A stretch of DNA of 33,626 nucleotides from Chitinispirillaceae bacterium (GCA_016930275.1 JAFGHA010000219.1:1-33626); one strand, 5' to 3'. Shown: positions 8,205 through 17,338, numbered from the stretch's first letter. Notes: generated from the letters alone by a model not told the origin. Numbers and translations are program-made.

Positions 8205-8335
8205 AATGACGGCACCGGTATCGCCCCGTAGCACTCGCTACGTCGATACCGCGATAATCTTCTGTAATACAACGAGTTGAACCAATTGTCTCCACCTCTG
8301 TTCGGCAACTATATTGAATTTAAAAGCAGCGGTCA

Positions 8336-8350
8336 TCCCGCCTGGCGGGA
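8336..8350. repeat. Hairpin related to the leuC-leuD REP-like element
   Basis: TCCCGCC (8336-8342) and GGCGGGA (8344-8350) form a perfect 7-bp inverted repeat with one central base, directly preceded by GGTCA. The GTCATCCC start matches the left end of the element at 3463, so this looks like a diverged or partial copy. Confidence 0.45.
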
Positions 8351-8353
8351 AGA

Positions 8354-8503
8354 AGTCAGTAATCAGAATAACGTCAACACCAGTTTAAACAGGCAGTTGT
8401 AATAACAAATTCTTTCAATTTTTTTTTCATCACCAACCGGGTGACAGGTTGAATTTCCGTAATTTCTTGTTATTCTGGATTCTGTCTCCCGGATTCTGAA
8501 TTC
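8354..8503. repeat. Inverted-repeat element, copy A
   Basis: AGTCAGTAATCAGAATAACG (8354-8373) is matched in inverted orientation by GTTATTCTGGATTCTGTCT (8469-8487), allowing one inserted base and few mismatches. The right side continues with CCCGGATTCTGAATTC. The same words occur in inverted-repeat elements near 16.1 and 28.1 kb. There is no reading frame inside. It sits in the 406-nt gap between the phospholipase D gene and the XRE-like gene, otherwise AT-rich and without genes. Confidence 0.5.
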
Positions 8504-8610
8504 AATAGAGGAAATCAGGTTGAACCTGATCCGCCACCTGATTTTTTTCAGGATGAATGGTACAATTTCCTCTTATGAATTCAACCTTCCGACGACAAAG
8601 GGGTTCAGCA

Positions 8611-9387
8611 ATGACGCTTGCAGAGATGATCATAGTCAACCGGGAGAAACTCGGCCTCTCCCGTAAGGATTTCGCCGAAAAATGCTCGCTTCCCGTTGAA
8701 CTGATCAACTTCATCGAAGAACCGCAGCGGATCGAAGAACAACTTATCGAGCAATGCGCCAATGCACTGGAAATGAAAGTTGCCGTCTTCAGAGGGGAGG
8801 AACAACCGGAACTGACCTTTCAAGAAAAACACGCCGCGACAATCGCCGCTGCCCGGTTTCCCAAAATCCGCAGGTATCTTCTTTCACCCGAAACCTGTCG
8901 AAACCCGGAGCATGCGGTTACGCTGTTCGGCGATGAACGGGTTTCCCTTGCCGAACGTAACCTTATCCTTAACCTTTCGACCAACGCGCTGTACCATTTT
9001 TGTGACACAGCACATTCACATTTCAAATTTGACGAATATCTTTTCAAACTGCACACCGAGCTTTTCACCCGCTACGAACAGCAGATTGCAAAACTGCAGA
9101 TTCCCGAAGAGGAAAAACAGGAATCCCTAGACACCGCACGTAATTCCGTGTTCGCCTGCGATACAATGGAAAACATCGCCATCAGAGTGGTGGAGCCGTT
9201 TGCCGACGAACTTGAGGCGAAACTTGAAGTGGGATTAGCCGGGCTGGAGGAGGACCTTGAACTGCCCTTCATCTGGGAATGCGATGAGGAGTTGATGCAA
9301 CTCAGAATACTCGATTCCGACGGCGAAGTAAAGAGCGAGATTAAACTGCTCAAGGTTAAGGAACGGGAGAAGCAGGAAAAAAGTTAA
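8611..9387 (+). CDS. XRE-like helix-turn-helix protein with an unrecognised acidic C-terminal region
   Basis: A 258-residue cytoplasmic protein. Residues 1-60 resemble an XRE-type helix-turn-helix (MIIVNREKLGLSRKDFAEKC, LPVELINFIEEPQR, ALEMKVAVFRGE). The remaining ~200 residues are helical, very acidic and unrecognised, containing two tryptophan/cysteine-poor stretches and ending in a charged KVKEREKQEKS. The ATG at 8611 is chosen because AAAGGGG lies at correct spacing and the HTH begins there; in-frame ATGs at 8557 and 8575 would add a tail unlike the family. DNA binding is inferred from the N-terminus alone. No ligand or target is visible; the next gene, an acyltransferase, is 115 nt away. 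Confidence 0.7.
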   Translation: MTLAEMIIVNREKLGLSRKDFAEKCSLPVELINFIEEPQRIEEQLIEQCANALEMKVAVFRGEEQPELTFQEKHAATIAAARFPKIRRYLLSPETCRNPEHAVTLFGDERVSLAERNLILNLSTNALYHFCDTAHSHFKFDEYLFKLHTELFTRYEQQIAKLQIPEEEKQESLDTARNSVFACDTMENIAIRVVEPFADELEAKLEVGLAGLEEDLELPFIWECDEELMQLRILDSDGEVKSEIKLLKVKEREKQEKS

Positions 9388-9502
9388 TCCGGCATCCCTT
9401 TTCGTCTCCTCATCTGAACAACCGAACGGTTGCCCGACATTCCTTCGCAATTCCGGCACCTACGATCCCATGATTTATTTTCCAGATTTTTCGGAAACAT
9501 GA

Positions 9503-10633
9503 ATGGCCGCATCACAGATAAAACGATATTTCCTCGCCGTCGACGGCTTGCGCCTGATGGCCTCGATAAATATTGTGCTCTTCCACCTTCAGGGGATCGG
9601 CGGGTTGTATGATCTTCATGAAAAACCGCTCTGGCTGTTCAGAATTTTAAAAGGGCCCGCTTTTCACGCAAGCATATTCTTTATGCTCGGAGGTTTCATT
9701 TTTACCATCAAATTCGCCCGACAGGCGGCGACATTCAATAACAAATCATTCCTGATAAAACGGTTCAAAGAGCTCTATCCGCTCCACCTGATAACGACGC
9801 TTGCCATGGTGATCCTGAAAGTGATCCATAACTTCCCCGAGGGCACACTCGACATCCCGAAGCTGCTGCAGAGCACCTTCATGCACCTGTCAATGTTGTG
9901 GTCGTTCATTCCATTCGGTACCTATGCCCTGAACCGTCCCTCATGGGCGCTGAGTGCGTTTTTTCTCTGCTACCTGCTGTTCGGTCCGACGCTCAGACTC
10001 GTGGTGAAACTTCAGCGGAAGCGGACCTGCCTGCTGGTTGCGTTGGCCTGTCTGTTACCGATACTTTTGTGGGCTCTCCTCTTCGGTGCTATCGGAACCC
10101 CGGGACATCTTTATCCGTTTTTTCACATTTTCGCTCCGGTCCGTTTTTTCGAATTTGTTTCGGGAATGGTACTCGCCCGGTTTTTCCAGCTTTCAACCAA
10201 TGGGGGCACTGCCTCCCTTGTAAAAAGCATCGGAAATGACCTGATGCTGCTTACGGCATTCGGTCTCATTTTCGTCAACCTTCAACTTCAGAAAAGCGGC
10301 AACGGACTGACGGTGTTTCTTTCCTATCATGTTCTGATGCTGCCCCTTTATTTTATCATCCTCTTCGGACTCGCTACCGAAGCCGGCATCATCGCACGTC
10401 TGCTTTCATTTCCGGTAATCAGAAAAACCGGCCGAAGCTCCTTTTATCCGTACCTGATCCACATACCACTCATTTCAATTATCTGCTATATATGCGAACA
10501 CGGATTTTCCTATTACAAATTTCTCCACCGCCCGATCAACATTCTGATGTTTGTTGTCGTCCTTTATACCGGCGCCTATTTCTACGTGAATCATATACGG
10601 AAACGAAAACCCAGCGGACCGCCTTCCCGGTAG
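9503..10633 (+). CDS. Acyltransferase family 3 (OafA/YrhL-like) membrane protein
   Basis: A polytopic inner-membrane O-acyltransferase of 376 residues that would move acetyl or similar groups onto an envelope or exported polysaccharide. Near the N-terminus it has DGLRLMASINIVLFH, containing the family R-x10-H signature (R17 and H28). About ten hydrophobic segments follow (for example around 55-70, 95-115, 180-200 and 260-350), and the C-terminus is basic. There is no fused SGNH domain. The start at 9503 has only a weak GGAAA ribosome site. No glycan locus surrounds it, so the acceptor is unknown. Confidence 0.85.
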   Translation: MAASQIKRYFLAVDGLRLMASINIVLFHLQGIGGLYDLHEKPLWLFRILKGPAFHASIFFMLGGFIFTIKFARQAATFNNKSFLIKRFKELYPLHLITTLAMVILKVIHNFPEGTLDIPKLLQSTFMHLSMLWSFIPFGTYALNRPSWALSAFFLCYLLFGPTLRLVVKLQRKRTCLLVALACLLPILLWALLFGAIGTPGHLYPFFHIFAPVRFFEFVSGMVLARFFQLSTNGGTASLVKSIGNDLMLLTAFGLIFVNLQLQKSGNGLTVFLSYHVLMLPLYFIILFGLATEAGIIARLLSFPVIRKTGRSSFYPYLIHIPLISIICYICEHGFSYYKFLHRPINILMFVVVLYTGAYFYVNHIRKRKPSGPPSR

Positions 10634-10685
10634 AAACTACTCTGCAGTCTCCCCGACCGACCAAACCGATATTATTATAATAGGC

Positions 10686-11339
10686 ATGGTGGTCGGTAGT
10701 GCATGGGCAGTACCGGTTCTGCAACTGGATATCAGTGGCGGCATCTATGATGCGGCAACCGAAACAATTGTAGCCAAAGGGGATGTTTTTACGTTGTACG
10801 CCCTATTTTCTCCGAATCCTTCTGAGGATATGTTAAATCCCTACACTCTTTCGATGGCAGTAACCCCGAGTATCGATGCTCCTGCCGACTTTGGCTATTT
10901 TACTATCGGCGAAGAGGTGATCAACGTAACCGATGGGATGACCTATGGAACTCCAGCCAGTCTGGAAGACCTCAACGGTGTCGCGAACCATGACAACATC
11001 TTCCCGACGTATTACAAAGAGCTTTCCTTCAGTTTCAATACCGCCAATACTACTGCAAGTTATGATGCAGAACTGACTCCCGGCGGATTTTCTGGCCTTG
11101 ATGCGGAGGGGGAAACCTATTTTCAGGCATGGACTGTCGACCTCTCCAATCTGGATGCAGGGAACACGATCCATTTTGATTTATACGGGAACGTTGAGAA
11201 AAGTAATAAAATCAAGGCTGTTTTTGCACCGTTTTCGCATGATGCGGAAGGAAGTTCATCCGTTCCGGAGCCAACCACCCTCTCTCTTATCGGGATAGCA
11301 TTACTGGGGATTGGCGTTTTTCGCAAAAAAGTCAGATAA
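10686..11339 (+). CDS. PEP-CTERM sorting-domain protein with truncated signal peptide
   Basis: A predicted surface protein of 217 residues. The C-terminus carries a textbook PEP-CTERM signal: VPEPTTLSLIGIALLGIGVFRKK, i.e. the VPEP motif, a membrane segment and a basic tail, normally processed by an exosortase/archaeosortase-type enzyme. The body (20-190) is beta-rich and unrecognised. The N-terminus is odd: MVVGSAWA-VPVLQLD looks like the last half of a signal peptide, with no basic n-region and only a stub of the hydrophobic core. The frame stays open upstream, adding IIIIG, but offers no normal start codon. A TATAAT (10676-10681) abuts the ATG. The gene may have lost its 5' end and may not be exported. 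A terminator follows. Confidence 0.75.
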   Translation: MVVGSAWAVPVLQLDISGGIYDAATETIVAKGDVFTLYALFSPNPSEDMLNPYTLSMAVTPSIDAPADFGYFTIGEEVINVTDGMTYGTPASLEDLNGVANHDNIFPTYYKELSFSFNTANTTASYDAELTPGGFSGLDAEGETYFQAWTVDLSNLDAGNTIHFDLYGNVEKSNKIKAVFAPFSHDAEGSSSVPEPTTLSLIGIALLGIGVFRKKVR

Positions 11340-11368
11340 TTTCAGATTACAATCGATATAGTGCTCAT

Positions 11369-11395
11369 AAGCCCGCATTTTTGCGGGCTTTTTTA
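11369..11395 (+). terminator. Rho-independent terminator after the PEP-CTERM gene
   Basis: AAGCCCGCA (11369-11377) pairs with TGCGGGCTT (11382-11390) around a TTTT loop and runs into a T tract. It is a textbook intrinsic terminator 29 nt after the stop codon. The 240 nt between it and the next start hold only AT-rich sequence with a possible TATAAT at 11518-11523. Confidence 0.85.
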
Positions 11396-11636
11396 TTACA
11401 CCCACCAAACAGCATCGAAATAGCATTCACCGATTTGAGATCCGTTCCATAAAATCCACAGATTGATCTGTTAACATCACCAACGGCCAGCCAACAGTCT
11501 TCAAATTTAATACATTATATAATTGACCCAGGTTTTCGGATTACCTTATTGTAGTTCCAAAACAGACAGGGAAGTACTATTATTCATCCTGACGGGTCTG
11601 CAGGCCTCATCACAACATCGAATTCCGAGACTGTCA

Positions 11637-13205
11637 ATGTTACATCTCCGACTGCTGCTACTCTGCATACCCATCATTGTTTCCCACTCATTCTCCCAGG
11701 CCTGGTACCGGCTCTACGGTTTTCAGTCGGCTACCAACGGTATAAACGCACTGCGTTGCGACCGAAGCGGCAATCTCAGGATAGCCGGATTTCATTACGA
11801 CTCACTCGGTATTTTTGATACGGTACTACGTTCCAACGGATCAAGCGACTGCTTTTTCCTGCAGACCGATGACAGCGGCCATGTGCTGACATCGTATACT
11901 TTCGGCGGCAGCGGAAAAGATGCAATCGGCGACCTTGCCGTCAAACCCGACGGCCACATTATCATAACCGGTACTTTCCAGAAAACCATGTCGCTCGGTA
12001 CTGCCGAGTTGACCGCTCCGACTTCCGAATCGTTTTTTATCGCTGAATTTACCGATGATGCCACCCCCGTCTGGACGAACGTCAACTCGGCTTATTACGG
12101 CACCGCTCTCGCCTGTAATGCGGATAACACAATCGCCGTTGCGGGCCAGCTGTTCGATACGGCGGTCATCGTTCCCGGTGACACACTCTTCGGCAGAGGT
12201 GAACAGGATCTATTTCTGGCACTCTACTCCGGCGACGGAAGTCCGCAGTGGGCGATCGGTGCCGGAGGCACAACTCTGGACCATGTATCCGCGGTTGAAT
12301 TCACCGCCCGGGACAGAATCGCTCTGGCCGCAGGATTCAGGGATACCCTTTACTTCAGCGATACGCTCTTTGCCCCGGCATCGATCGAGGAACAGGGGAT
12401 CGTCGCCGTATTCGACACCGCGGGGAATCCGGTCTGGTACCGGCCCCTGCTCAGTGACGGTACCGTCCTTCTGCGCTCGATCACTTCCGACAGCAGCGGT
12501 ATGATGTACCTTACCGGCAGATTTTCCGGCTCCATGACCATCGACACCGCGACTCTTGTGTCCACCGGGGAATTTTCCCTCTTTATTGCATGTCTGCAAC
12601 CCGACGGAACAATTTTATGGACGCATACTTCCGAACTTGTCGATGCGAACGACATCGTGGTGGGAGAGGACAACAACCTTTATCTCAGTGGTAACTTCAA
12701 AAAAAATGCCCTGTTCGGTGATTCATTATATGACGCCTACGATATCGAGGATGTTTACCTGAGCAGTTACACACGTGACGGTACCTTCAGATGGGTTTCA
12801 ACCGCCGGCGGCTGCCGTGCGAGTTACGGCCGAAAAGCCGTCTTCCGGGGCAATCACTGCTACATTGCCGGATCGACCGATGCAGATCTGATAAGTAAAT
12901 CATGCACAATGCAATTCGACCGGCTTGATCTTTCGTACGCGCAGTCCGATCGCGGACGCACCTTCATCGCGTTTCTTGATCACACACTCCCCCCGGGCAG
13001 CATGGTGCGGAACCCCCCATCCGGATCTCACCAAGTAAAACAAGCCTCGGCGACCCGCGTGCGATGCTATGATCTTCTCGGCAGGGAAATAACCGGCATC
13101 CTTTCCGGTTTTTCCGGCAGCCGTCCGCATCGTCCACTCTCACCTTACGGCGTGGTCATAGAACAACGATCAGAAAACGGTATCTGTACCGTTCATCTGC
13201 GCTGA
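11637..13205 (+). CDS. Secreted beta-propeller (SBBP-like) repeat protein
   Basis: A 522-residue exported protein. The start at 11637 gives a clean signal peptide (LHLRLLLLCIPIIVSHSFSQ); the frame is open upstream to a TTG near 11523, but that would bury the signal. The body consists of about seven to eight repeats of ~50 residues of the form G-x-I-x-x-x-G-x-F...D-x-F-x-x-x-x-D-x-x-G-x-x-x-W, for example DGHIIITGTFQKTMSLG and MMYLTGRFSGSMTID. This is the pattern of SBBP beta-propeller repeats. The C-terminus has ATRVRCYDLLGREITG, like sorting or FlgD-type C-terminal domains in FCB bacteria, but lacks a full type IX signal. Function is unknown; surface binding is plausible. Confidence 0.75.
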   Translation: MLHLRLLLLCIPIIVSHSFSQAWYRLYGFQSATNGINALRCDRSGNLRIAGFHYDSLGIFDTVLRSNGSSDCFFLQTDDSGHVLTSYTFGGSGKDAIGDLAVKPDGHIIITGTFQKTMSLGTAELTAPTSESFFIAEFTDDATPVWTNVNSAYYGTALACNADNTIAVAGQLFDTAVIVPGDTLFGRGEQDLFLALYSGDGSPQWAIGAGGTTLDHVSAVEFTARDRIALAAGFRDTLYFSDTLFAPASIEEQGIVAVFDTAGNPVWYRPLLSDGTVLLRSITSDSSGMMYLTGRFSGSMTIDTATLVSTGEFSLFIACLQPDGTILWTHTSELVDANDIVVGEDNNLYLSGNFKKNALFGDSLYDAYDIEDVYLSSYTRDGTFRWVSTAGGCRASYGRKAVFRGNHCYIAGSTDADLISKSCTMQFDRLDLSYAQSDRGRTFIAFLDHTLPPGSMVRNPPSGSHQVKQASATRVRCYDLLGREITGILSGFSGSRPHRPLSPYGVVIEQRSENGICTVHLR

Positions 13206-13261
13206 CCCTGTTCGTCCGACGATCTTGCTCCAGGCATTTCAGGCAACGGGGAGTGAATCCT

Positions 13262-13291
13262 CCCTGTGCGGAGCACGGGGTTCGTTGGTTT
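13262..13291 (+). terminator. Possible terminator upstream of korA
   Basis: CCCTGTGC (13262-13269) pairs with GCACGGGG (13273-13280), with one G-U pair and a 3-nt loop, followed by a T-rich but interrupted tract. It lies 57 nt after the beta-propeller stop. A weak call; the remaining 100 nt before korA show nothing else. Confidence 0.35.
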
Positions 13292-13384
13292 TGAATCAAA
13301 GCCGATGAGAGCAGACCATTGCCCGTGTGCGCCCCGGAATCCATTTTTGGAGTACAGACATCAGAGTACCCCTGGCAGCAATTT

Positions 13385-15193
13385 ATGAGATCATCATCAC
13401 ATCAACCGTTTACCGTACGCTGCAAAATTGCCGGTGAGGCAGGCGACGGCATCATGACCGCCGGCGACCTGCTTCTGAAAGCCATTGCACGGCAGGGATT
13501 CGAAGCTTCGGTCGCCAAAAGTTTTCCCTCGAATATCCGCGGCGGATACGCACAGTCGTTAATCACCATTTCCGATACCACGATCGTGTCGCCGCTTGGT
13601 GAAAGTACAATTCTATTTACTCTCAGCAGAGATGCATTCCTTCTCGACACCGTTCAACTGCATCCCGGTACGGTGGTACTAGTCGAAACAACCGTCATCA
13701 ACCACCCTGACTGTACCGAACGTCGGAAACAACTCGACAACACCGGCATAGCCGTATTCAGTGTTCCGGTCAAACAGCTGGCACGCGAAACCGCCGGAAG
13801 CGGCACTCTCCGTTCCACAGTCGCCGCAGGCGTTACCGGAGCACTCCTCGGCATTCAGAAAAAACTGCTCTCCGGGGCAATCACCGAGCGGTTCGAAAAA
13901 AAAAGCACCGAAACACTTGAACTCAACCGTATCGCCCTTGAATCAGGACAGGTCTGGGCACAGCAGCATCTGACCGGAACCGACCGGTACCGGTTGCCGT
14001 CTCGCAGAAACCGGAACGGTCAACCCGATCAATACCTGATCATCGACGGCAACCAGGCAGTTGCACTGGGAGCGCTCTATGCAGGATGCACATTCTATGC
14101 ATCCTACCCGATAACTCCCGCAACCGCTATCGGTGAAATGCTTGCCCGCGAATTACCCGGACGCAATGGTTTCGCCTACCAGGCGGAAGATGAAATCGCC
14201 GCCCTGGGAACGGTAATCGGCGCCTCGTTCTGCGGTATCAAAGCAATGACGGCGACTTCGGGGCCGGGCCTCTCACTCATGCAGGAGTTTATCGGATATG
14301 CATCGATGGTGGAACTCCCGGTCGTTATCGTTGACGTGCAACGGGCCGGACCCTCGACCGGCATGCCTACCAAACACAGTCAGGACGACCTTCATGCCGC
14401 GGTTTTCGGAGGTCATGGAGAGGGTCAGCGTATCGTGATCGCACCGTTGAACATAGAAGACTGCTTTTCGGCAACCGTCACTGCATTCAACGCCGCCGAA
14501 AAATACCAGTGCCCGGTTATTCTTCTCAGCGATTCAACACTCGGCATGACCAGAACCACCGTGTCCCGTTTAAGGCTCAACGATATGCCGGTTGTCAACA
14601 GATCGATCCTGAAGCAGGGTGATTCCACTGCAATGTACCGGAGATACCACCTCTCCTGCTCCGGCACCGTTCCTATCGCGGTACCCGGCATCTCAACGGT
14701 TTCGTACCGTGCCACCGGTGTCGAACACGGCGAAGATTCAGCGCCGGTCACGACACCGACCGGAAGAACCGCCCAGATGGAACGGCGGTATAAAAAAATT
14801 GCCGCACTCGAACGGTGGTTTACCGATCCGGTCATATGGGATGACGAATCTTCCGATGAAAACCTGATCGATATCGGCATCTGTTCCTGGGGATTGACCG
14901 CCTCGGTCTGTCGTGAAGCAGTCGCATCACTGCGACGACAGGGTCTTCGCGTCTGCGCGTTCTACCCGCGTCTGCTTTTTCCCGTGTGCACCGATGCCGT
15001 CAACCGGTGGGCACGGCGATGCAGTCTGCAGGTGGTAGTCGAAGCGAATCATACGGGTCAGTACGGATTACTGCTCAGGATGTATACCGACGCACGACCG
15101 GCAGCGATCACCGTTTCACGTGGTGAACCGTTTACACCGGAAGAAATTGTAGAACGGCTCACGGCCCTCATGCAATCGGAGAAACACCGTTGA
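13385..15193 (+). CDS. korA: 2-oxoacid:ferredoxin oxidoreductase, fused gamma-alpha subunit
   Basis: One half of a ferredoxin-linked 2-oxoacid oxidoreductase, probably 2-oxoglutarate:ferredoxin oxidoreductase, converting a 2-oxoacid and CoA to acyl-CoA, CO2 and reduced ferredoxin. It has 602 residues. Residues ~8-190 are the gamma domain (VRCKIAGEAGDGIMTAG, SFPSNIRGGYAQ). Residues ~215-600 are the alpha subunit, with FYASYPITPATAIGE, YQAEDEIAALG and TATSGPGLSLM, then the transketolase-C-like region. The fused gamma-alpha order is that of KorA in mycobacteria and many anaerobes. The ATG at 13385 fits the domain start better than an upstream TTG. Its stop overlaps the korB start as TGATG. Substrate assignment rests on family resemblance; branched-chain oxoacid forms look similar. 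Confidence 0.9.
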   Translation: MRSSSHQPFTVRCKIAGEAGDGIMTAGDLLLKAIARQGFEASVAKSFPSNIRGGYAQSLITISDTTIVSPLGESTILFTLSRDAFLLDTVQLHPGTVVLVETTVINHPDCTERRKQLDNTGIAVFSVPVKQLARETAGSGTLRSTVAAGVTGALLGIQKKLLSGAITERFEKKSTETLELNRIALESGQVWAQQHLTGTDRYRLPSRRNRNGQPDQYLIIDGNQAVALGALYAGCTFYASYPITPATAIGEMLARELPGRNGFAYQAEDEIAALGTVIGASFCGIKAMTATSGPGLSLMQEFIGYASMVELPVVIVDVQRAGPSTGMPTKHSQDDLHAAVFGGHGEGQRIVIAPLNIEDCFSATVTAFNAAEKYQCPVILLSDSTLGMTRTTVSRLRLNDMPVVNRSILKQGDSTAMYRRYHLSCSGTVPIAVPGISTVSYRATGVEHGEDSAPVTTPTGRTAQMERRYKKIAALERWFTDPVIWDDESSDENLIDIGICSWGLTASVCREAVASLRRQGLRVCAFYPRLLFPVCTDAVNRWARRCSLQVVVEANHTGQYGLLLRMYTDARPAAITVSRGEPFTPEEIVERLTALMQSEKHR

Positions 15194-16065
15194 TGACATA
15201 TACCCCTCAGGACTACCGCAACACTACCAAACCGACCTGGTGCAAAGGATGTTCCTATTACGGGGTGCTCTCCGCACTTACCGAGGTTTTCGCTTCACGG
15301 CAGCTTGAACCGCACCGCCTAAACGTGATTTCCGGTATCGGTTGTTCTTCACGTATGACACTCCTGCTCAATACCTTCGGACTGCACACGCTTCACGGAC
15401 GGGCACTGCCGGTCGCCATCGGTTCCCGTCTGGCCAACCCCGATCTTCCGGTCGTCGTCATCGCCGGAGACGGAGATTTTTTTTCGATCGGTATCGGTCA
15501 TTTCGTCCATGCCGCGCGGAAAAATTTCAACATGACCGTGCTCTGTCTCGACAACCGGATGTATGCGATGACGAAAAACCAGGCGTCACCGACTTCTCCC
15601 GTAGGATATCCGGGAACACTCACGCCATACGGCAAACTGAGCGTACCGCTCAATGTGCTCGAGTTCGCGATTGCCTGTGACGCGACGTTCGTCTCCCGGA
15701 CGTTCGCCGGATCCCAGAAACACATGCAGGAAACCATCAGCCGGGCATTCGACCACAACGGTTTCTCATTTGTCGAAGTCATCGCCCCCTGCAGAACATT
15801 CGACCGCAGTGCCTCCCTCACCTCGCTCCTGCCCCGTATTATCGACATCAACAAAGAACAGCATCACAATCCGTCGGATAAGAAAGCCGCCCTTTCGGCG
15901 GCAGTCGCGACACTCGACGGTGATCATTCAACCGAAAAACCTGTCCCGGTAGGAATTTTCTGGGAATCGAACGCGGAAACCTTCGAGGAACGAGTCGGTG
16001 CCGTTCAGGTACGGAAGAAGACACCTCCCGACATCGATGCCATTCTGGACAAATTTATCTTATAA
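15193..16065 (+). CDS. korB: 2-oxoacid:ferredoxin oxidoreductase beta subunit
   Basis: The thiamine-diphosphate and 4Fe-4S carrying subunit of the same enzyme; 290 residues. Cluster ligands are visible as W-C17-x-x-C20 (TWCKGCSYYG), C51 in GIGCSS and C200 in APCRTF, the canonical spacing. Thiamine binding is marked by IAGDGDFFSIG followed about 30 residues later by DNRMYAMTKNQASPTS. The start is the ATG at 15193, one base inside the korA stop codon, giving tight translational coupling at equal stoichiometry; GGAG precedes it. No separate delta (ferredoxin-like) subunit is encoded nearby, as expected for this two-subunit type. Confidence 0.92.
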   Translation: MTYTPQDYRNTTKPTWCKGCSYYGVLSALTEVFASRQLEPHRLNVISGIGCSSRMTLLLNTFGLHTLHGRALPVAIGSRLANPDLPVVVIAGDGDFFSIGIGHFVHAARKNFNMTVLCLDNRMYAMTKNQASPTSPVGYPGTLTPYGKLSVPLNVLEFAIACDATFVSRTFAGSQKHMQETISRAFDHNGFSFVEVIAPCRTFDRSASLTSLLPRIIDINKEQHHNPSDKKAALSAAVATLDGDHSTEKPVPVGIFWESNAETFEERVGAVQVRKKTPPDIDAILDKFIL

Positions 16066-16104
16066 ACAGGCAGCGGATATTGAATGGTAATAACTATTCA
16101 GTTA

Positions 16105-16211
16105 TTCAGGAGCCGGAATTCAGAATGCGGGAGTAACATTGAACGGATAAAGAACAGACTTTTCATTTTTTCTTATTCTGATTTCCGACTCCTGAATTCT
16201 GGCTGCCTGAG
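16105..16211. repeat. Inverted-repeat element, copy B
   Basis: The left arm (16105-16130, TTCAGGAGCCGGAATTCAGA...) and right arm (16173-16211, ...CTCCTGAATTCTGGCTGCC...) are imperfect inverted copies of each other over about 28 bases. The ~40-bp centre is AT-rich and noncoding. The right arm resembles copy A (TTATTCTG-ATT...CTCC) and the core GAATTCAGGAGTC recurs in copy C. It fills the gap between korB and the following lipoprotein gene and could also end korB transcription. Confidence 0.55.
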
Positions 16212-16330
16212 CAGTTACCGGTAATTATATTAACACTATCAGTTTCGGCATTTTCTCCACCGCCGGTTCTTCATTGATACGGAATACTGACATTTCATAT
16301 AGTTTTTCATTCTCACCCCAGGAGGCACTC

Positions 16331-17221
16331 ATGAAGCTGTTCCGGTTCATTTCAGCGGGTTGCTGTATTTCGATTGCCGTGGCGTTTCTGGCCGTCAGTT
16401 GCGGAAAGAAAGGGCCGAGTATCGAAGAGCGCATTCAGACACTGCAGGACAAGGGTACCCCCGACAGTGTTCTGGCAAACGTCAAAGTATACCTCTACCA
16501 GTACAACAGTGCGAAAAAAATGTCACAGGCGGGAAAAGCCCGCAGCTACAAGGATTCCCTGCAGAACGGCATTGTCGCCGCTGAAGCATGGTACGAACAG
16601 GCGATGGCGACCAACAAGCCGATCATCGATCAGCTGCGTAAATCGTTCGTTGACCGGAAAGAAGGGCTGAGCGGCCTGCCGCTCAAAGACGCCGACAGTC
16701 TCCTGAAAATCGCCGATTCCCTCATTGGGCAGAACTGGCTGGTACAGGCGCGGACGAAACTGGAACAGTTCGATCAGGTCATGAACATTCTGGTCGAAAA
16801 TGAAACGAAAGCGAAAGACATCCGCAAAAAGATCATCGGCACCTGGAAAGACGTTCATACACTGAGCTCTCCCGATGATTCACCCAAGAAATTTTCCGCA
16901 AAGGAAATACGTTTTTTCACCTTCAAAAACGACGGATCCTTCGAAAGTTCGGAAGAGTGCAAAGGTCAGACCGACATCATCAGGAAGGAAGACTGGCAGT
17001 TTCTCTCTTATGGAACGTTTGACCTCATGGGTGATACCATTTATCAGTTTATCGACCGGGAAAAATGCACCCGGCAGATTTATACCTTCCTCGATCCCAA
17101 AACAATGAAGTGGAAAACGCCCGAAGTCAAACCGACCTACGATTCGACCATCACCAACGGCAGCAAGGACCGGTTTATCGTTTACAGCGATCTGAAGCTC
17201 GAATTCAAGAAAATACGATAG
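16331..17221 (+). CDS. Lipoprotein with helical domain and lipocalin-like C-terminal domain
   Basis: A 296-residue predicted lipoprotein. The signal (MKLFRFISAGCCISIAVAF) ends in the lipobox AVSC, so the mature protein starts at a lipidated cysteine followed by GKKG. Residues ~30-170 are charged and helical with a coiled-coil look (IEERIQTLQDKG, LLKIADSLIGQNWLVQARTKLEQF). Residues ~175-296 begin IIGTWKDVHTL and include FFTFKNDGSFESSEE, the pattern of small lipocalin-like lipoprotein domains. AGGAGG lies five bases before the ATG at 16331, deciding the start over an upstream in-frame alternative. No known function; it is single, flanked by a repeat upstream and a terminator downstream. Confidence 0.75.
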   Translation: MKLFRFISAGCCISIAVAFLAVSCGKKGPSIEERIQTLQDKGTPDSVLANVKVYLYQYNSAKKMSQAGKARSYKDSLQNGIVAAEAWYEQAMATNKPIIDQLRKSFVDRKEGLSGLPLKDADSLLKIADSLIGQNWLVQARTKLEQFDQVMNILVENETKAKDIRKKIIGTWKDVHTLSSPDDSPKKFSAKEIRFFTFKNDGSFESSEECKGQTDIIRKEDWQFLSYGTFDLMGDTIYQFIDREKCTRQIYTFLDPKTMKWKTPEVKPTYDSTITNGSKDRFIVYSDLKLEFKKIR

Positions 17222-17246
17222 ATTTCTATGATCATCCATTGCTTGT

Positions 17247-17273
17247 GAGGCCCCGACCGGGCCTCTTTTTTTT
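17247..17273 (+). terminator. Rho-independent terminator after the lipoprotein gene
   Basis: GAGGCCC (17247-17253) pairs perfectly with GGGCCTC (17259-17265) across a 5-nt loop, followed by eight T residues. It lies 25 nt after the stop codon. Confidence 0.88.
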
Positions 17274-17309
17274 GCCACGCCCTGACGAAAATAATTTTCC
17301 CGGTAAAAA

Positions 17310-17338
17310 TTGACATTGCTAGTTTCGGTTTTTATCTT
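17310..17338 (+). promoter_or_regulatory. Sigma-70-type promoter upstream of the lipoprotein-barrel pair
   Basis: A perfect TTGACA (17310-17315), a 17-bp spacer and TATCTT (17333-17338). If it drives the gene at 17676, the mRNA has an unusually long leader of about 330 nt. I see no reading frame, riboswitch motif or strong hairpin in that leader beyond CTCCCCCGGGAG near 17527-17538. Confidence 0.55.
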
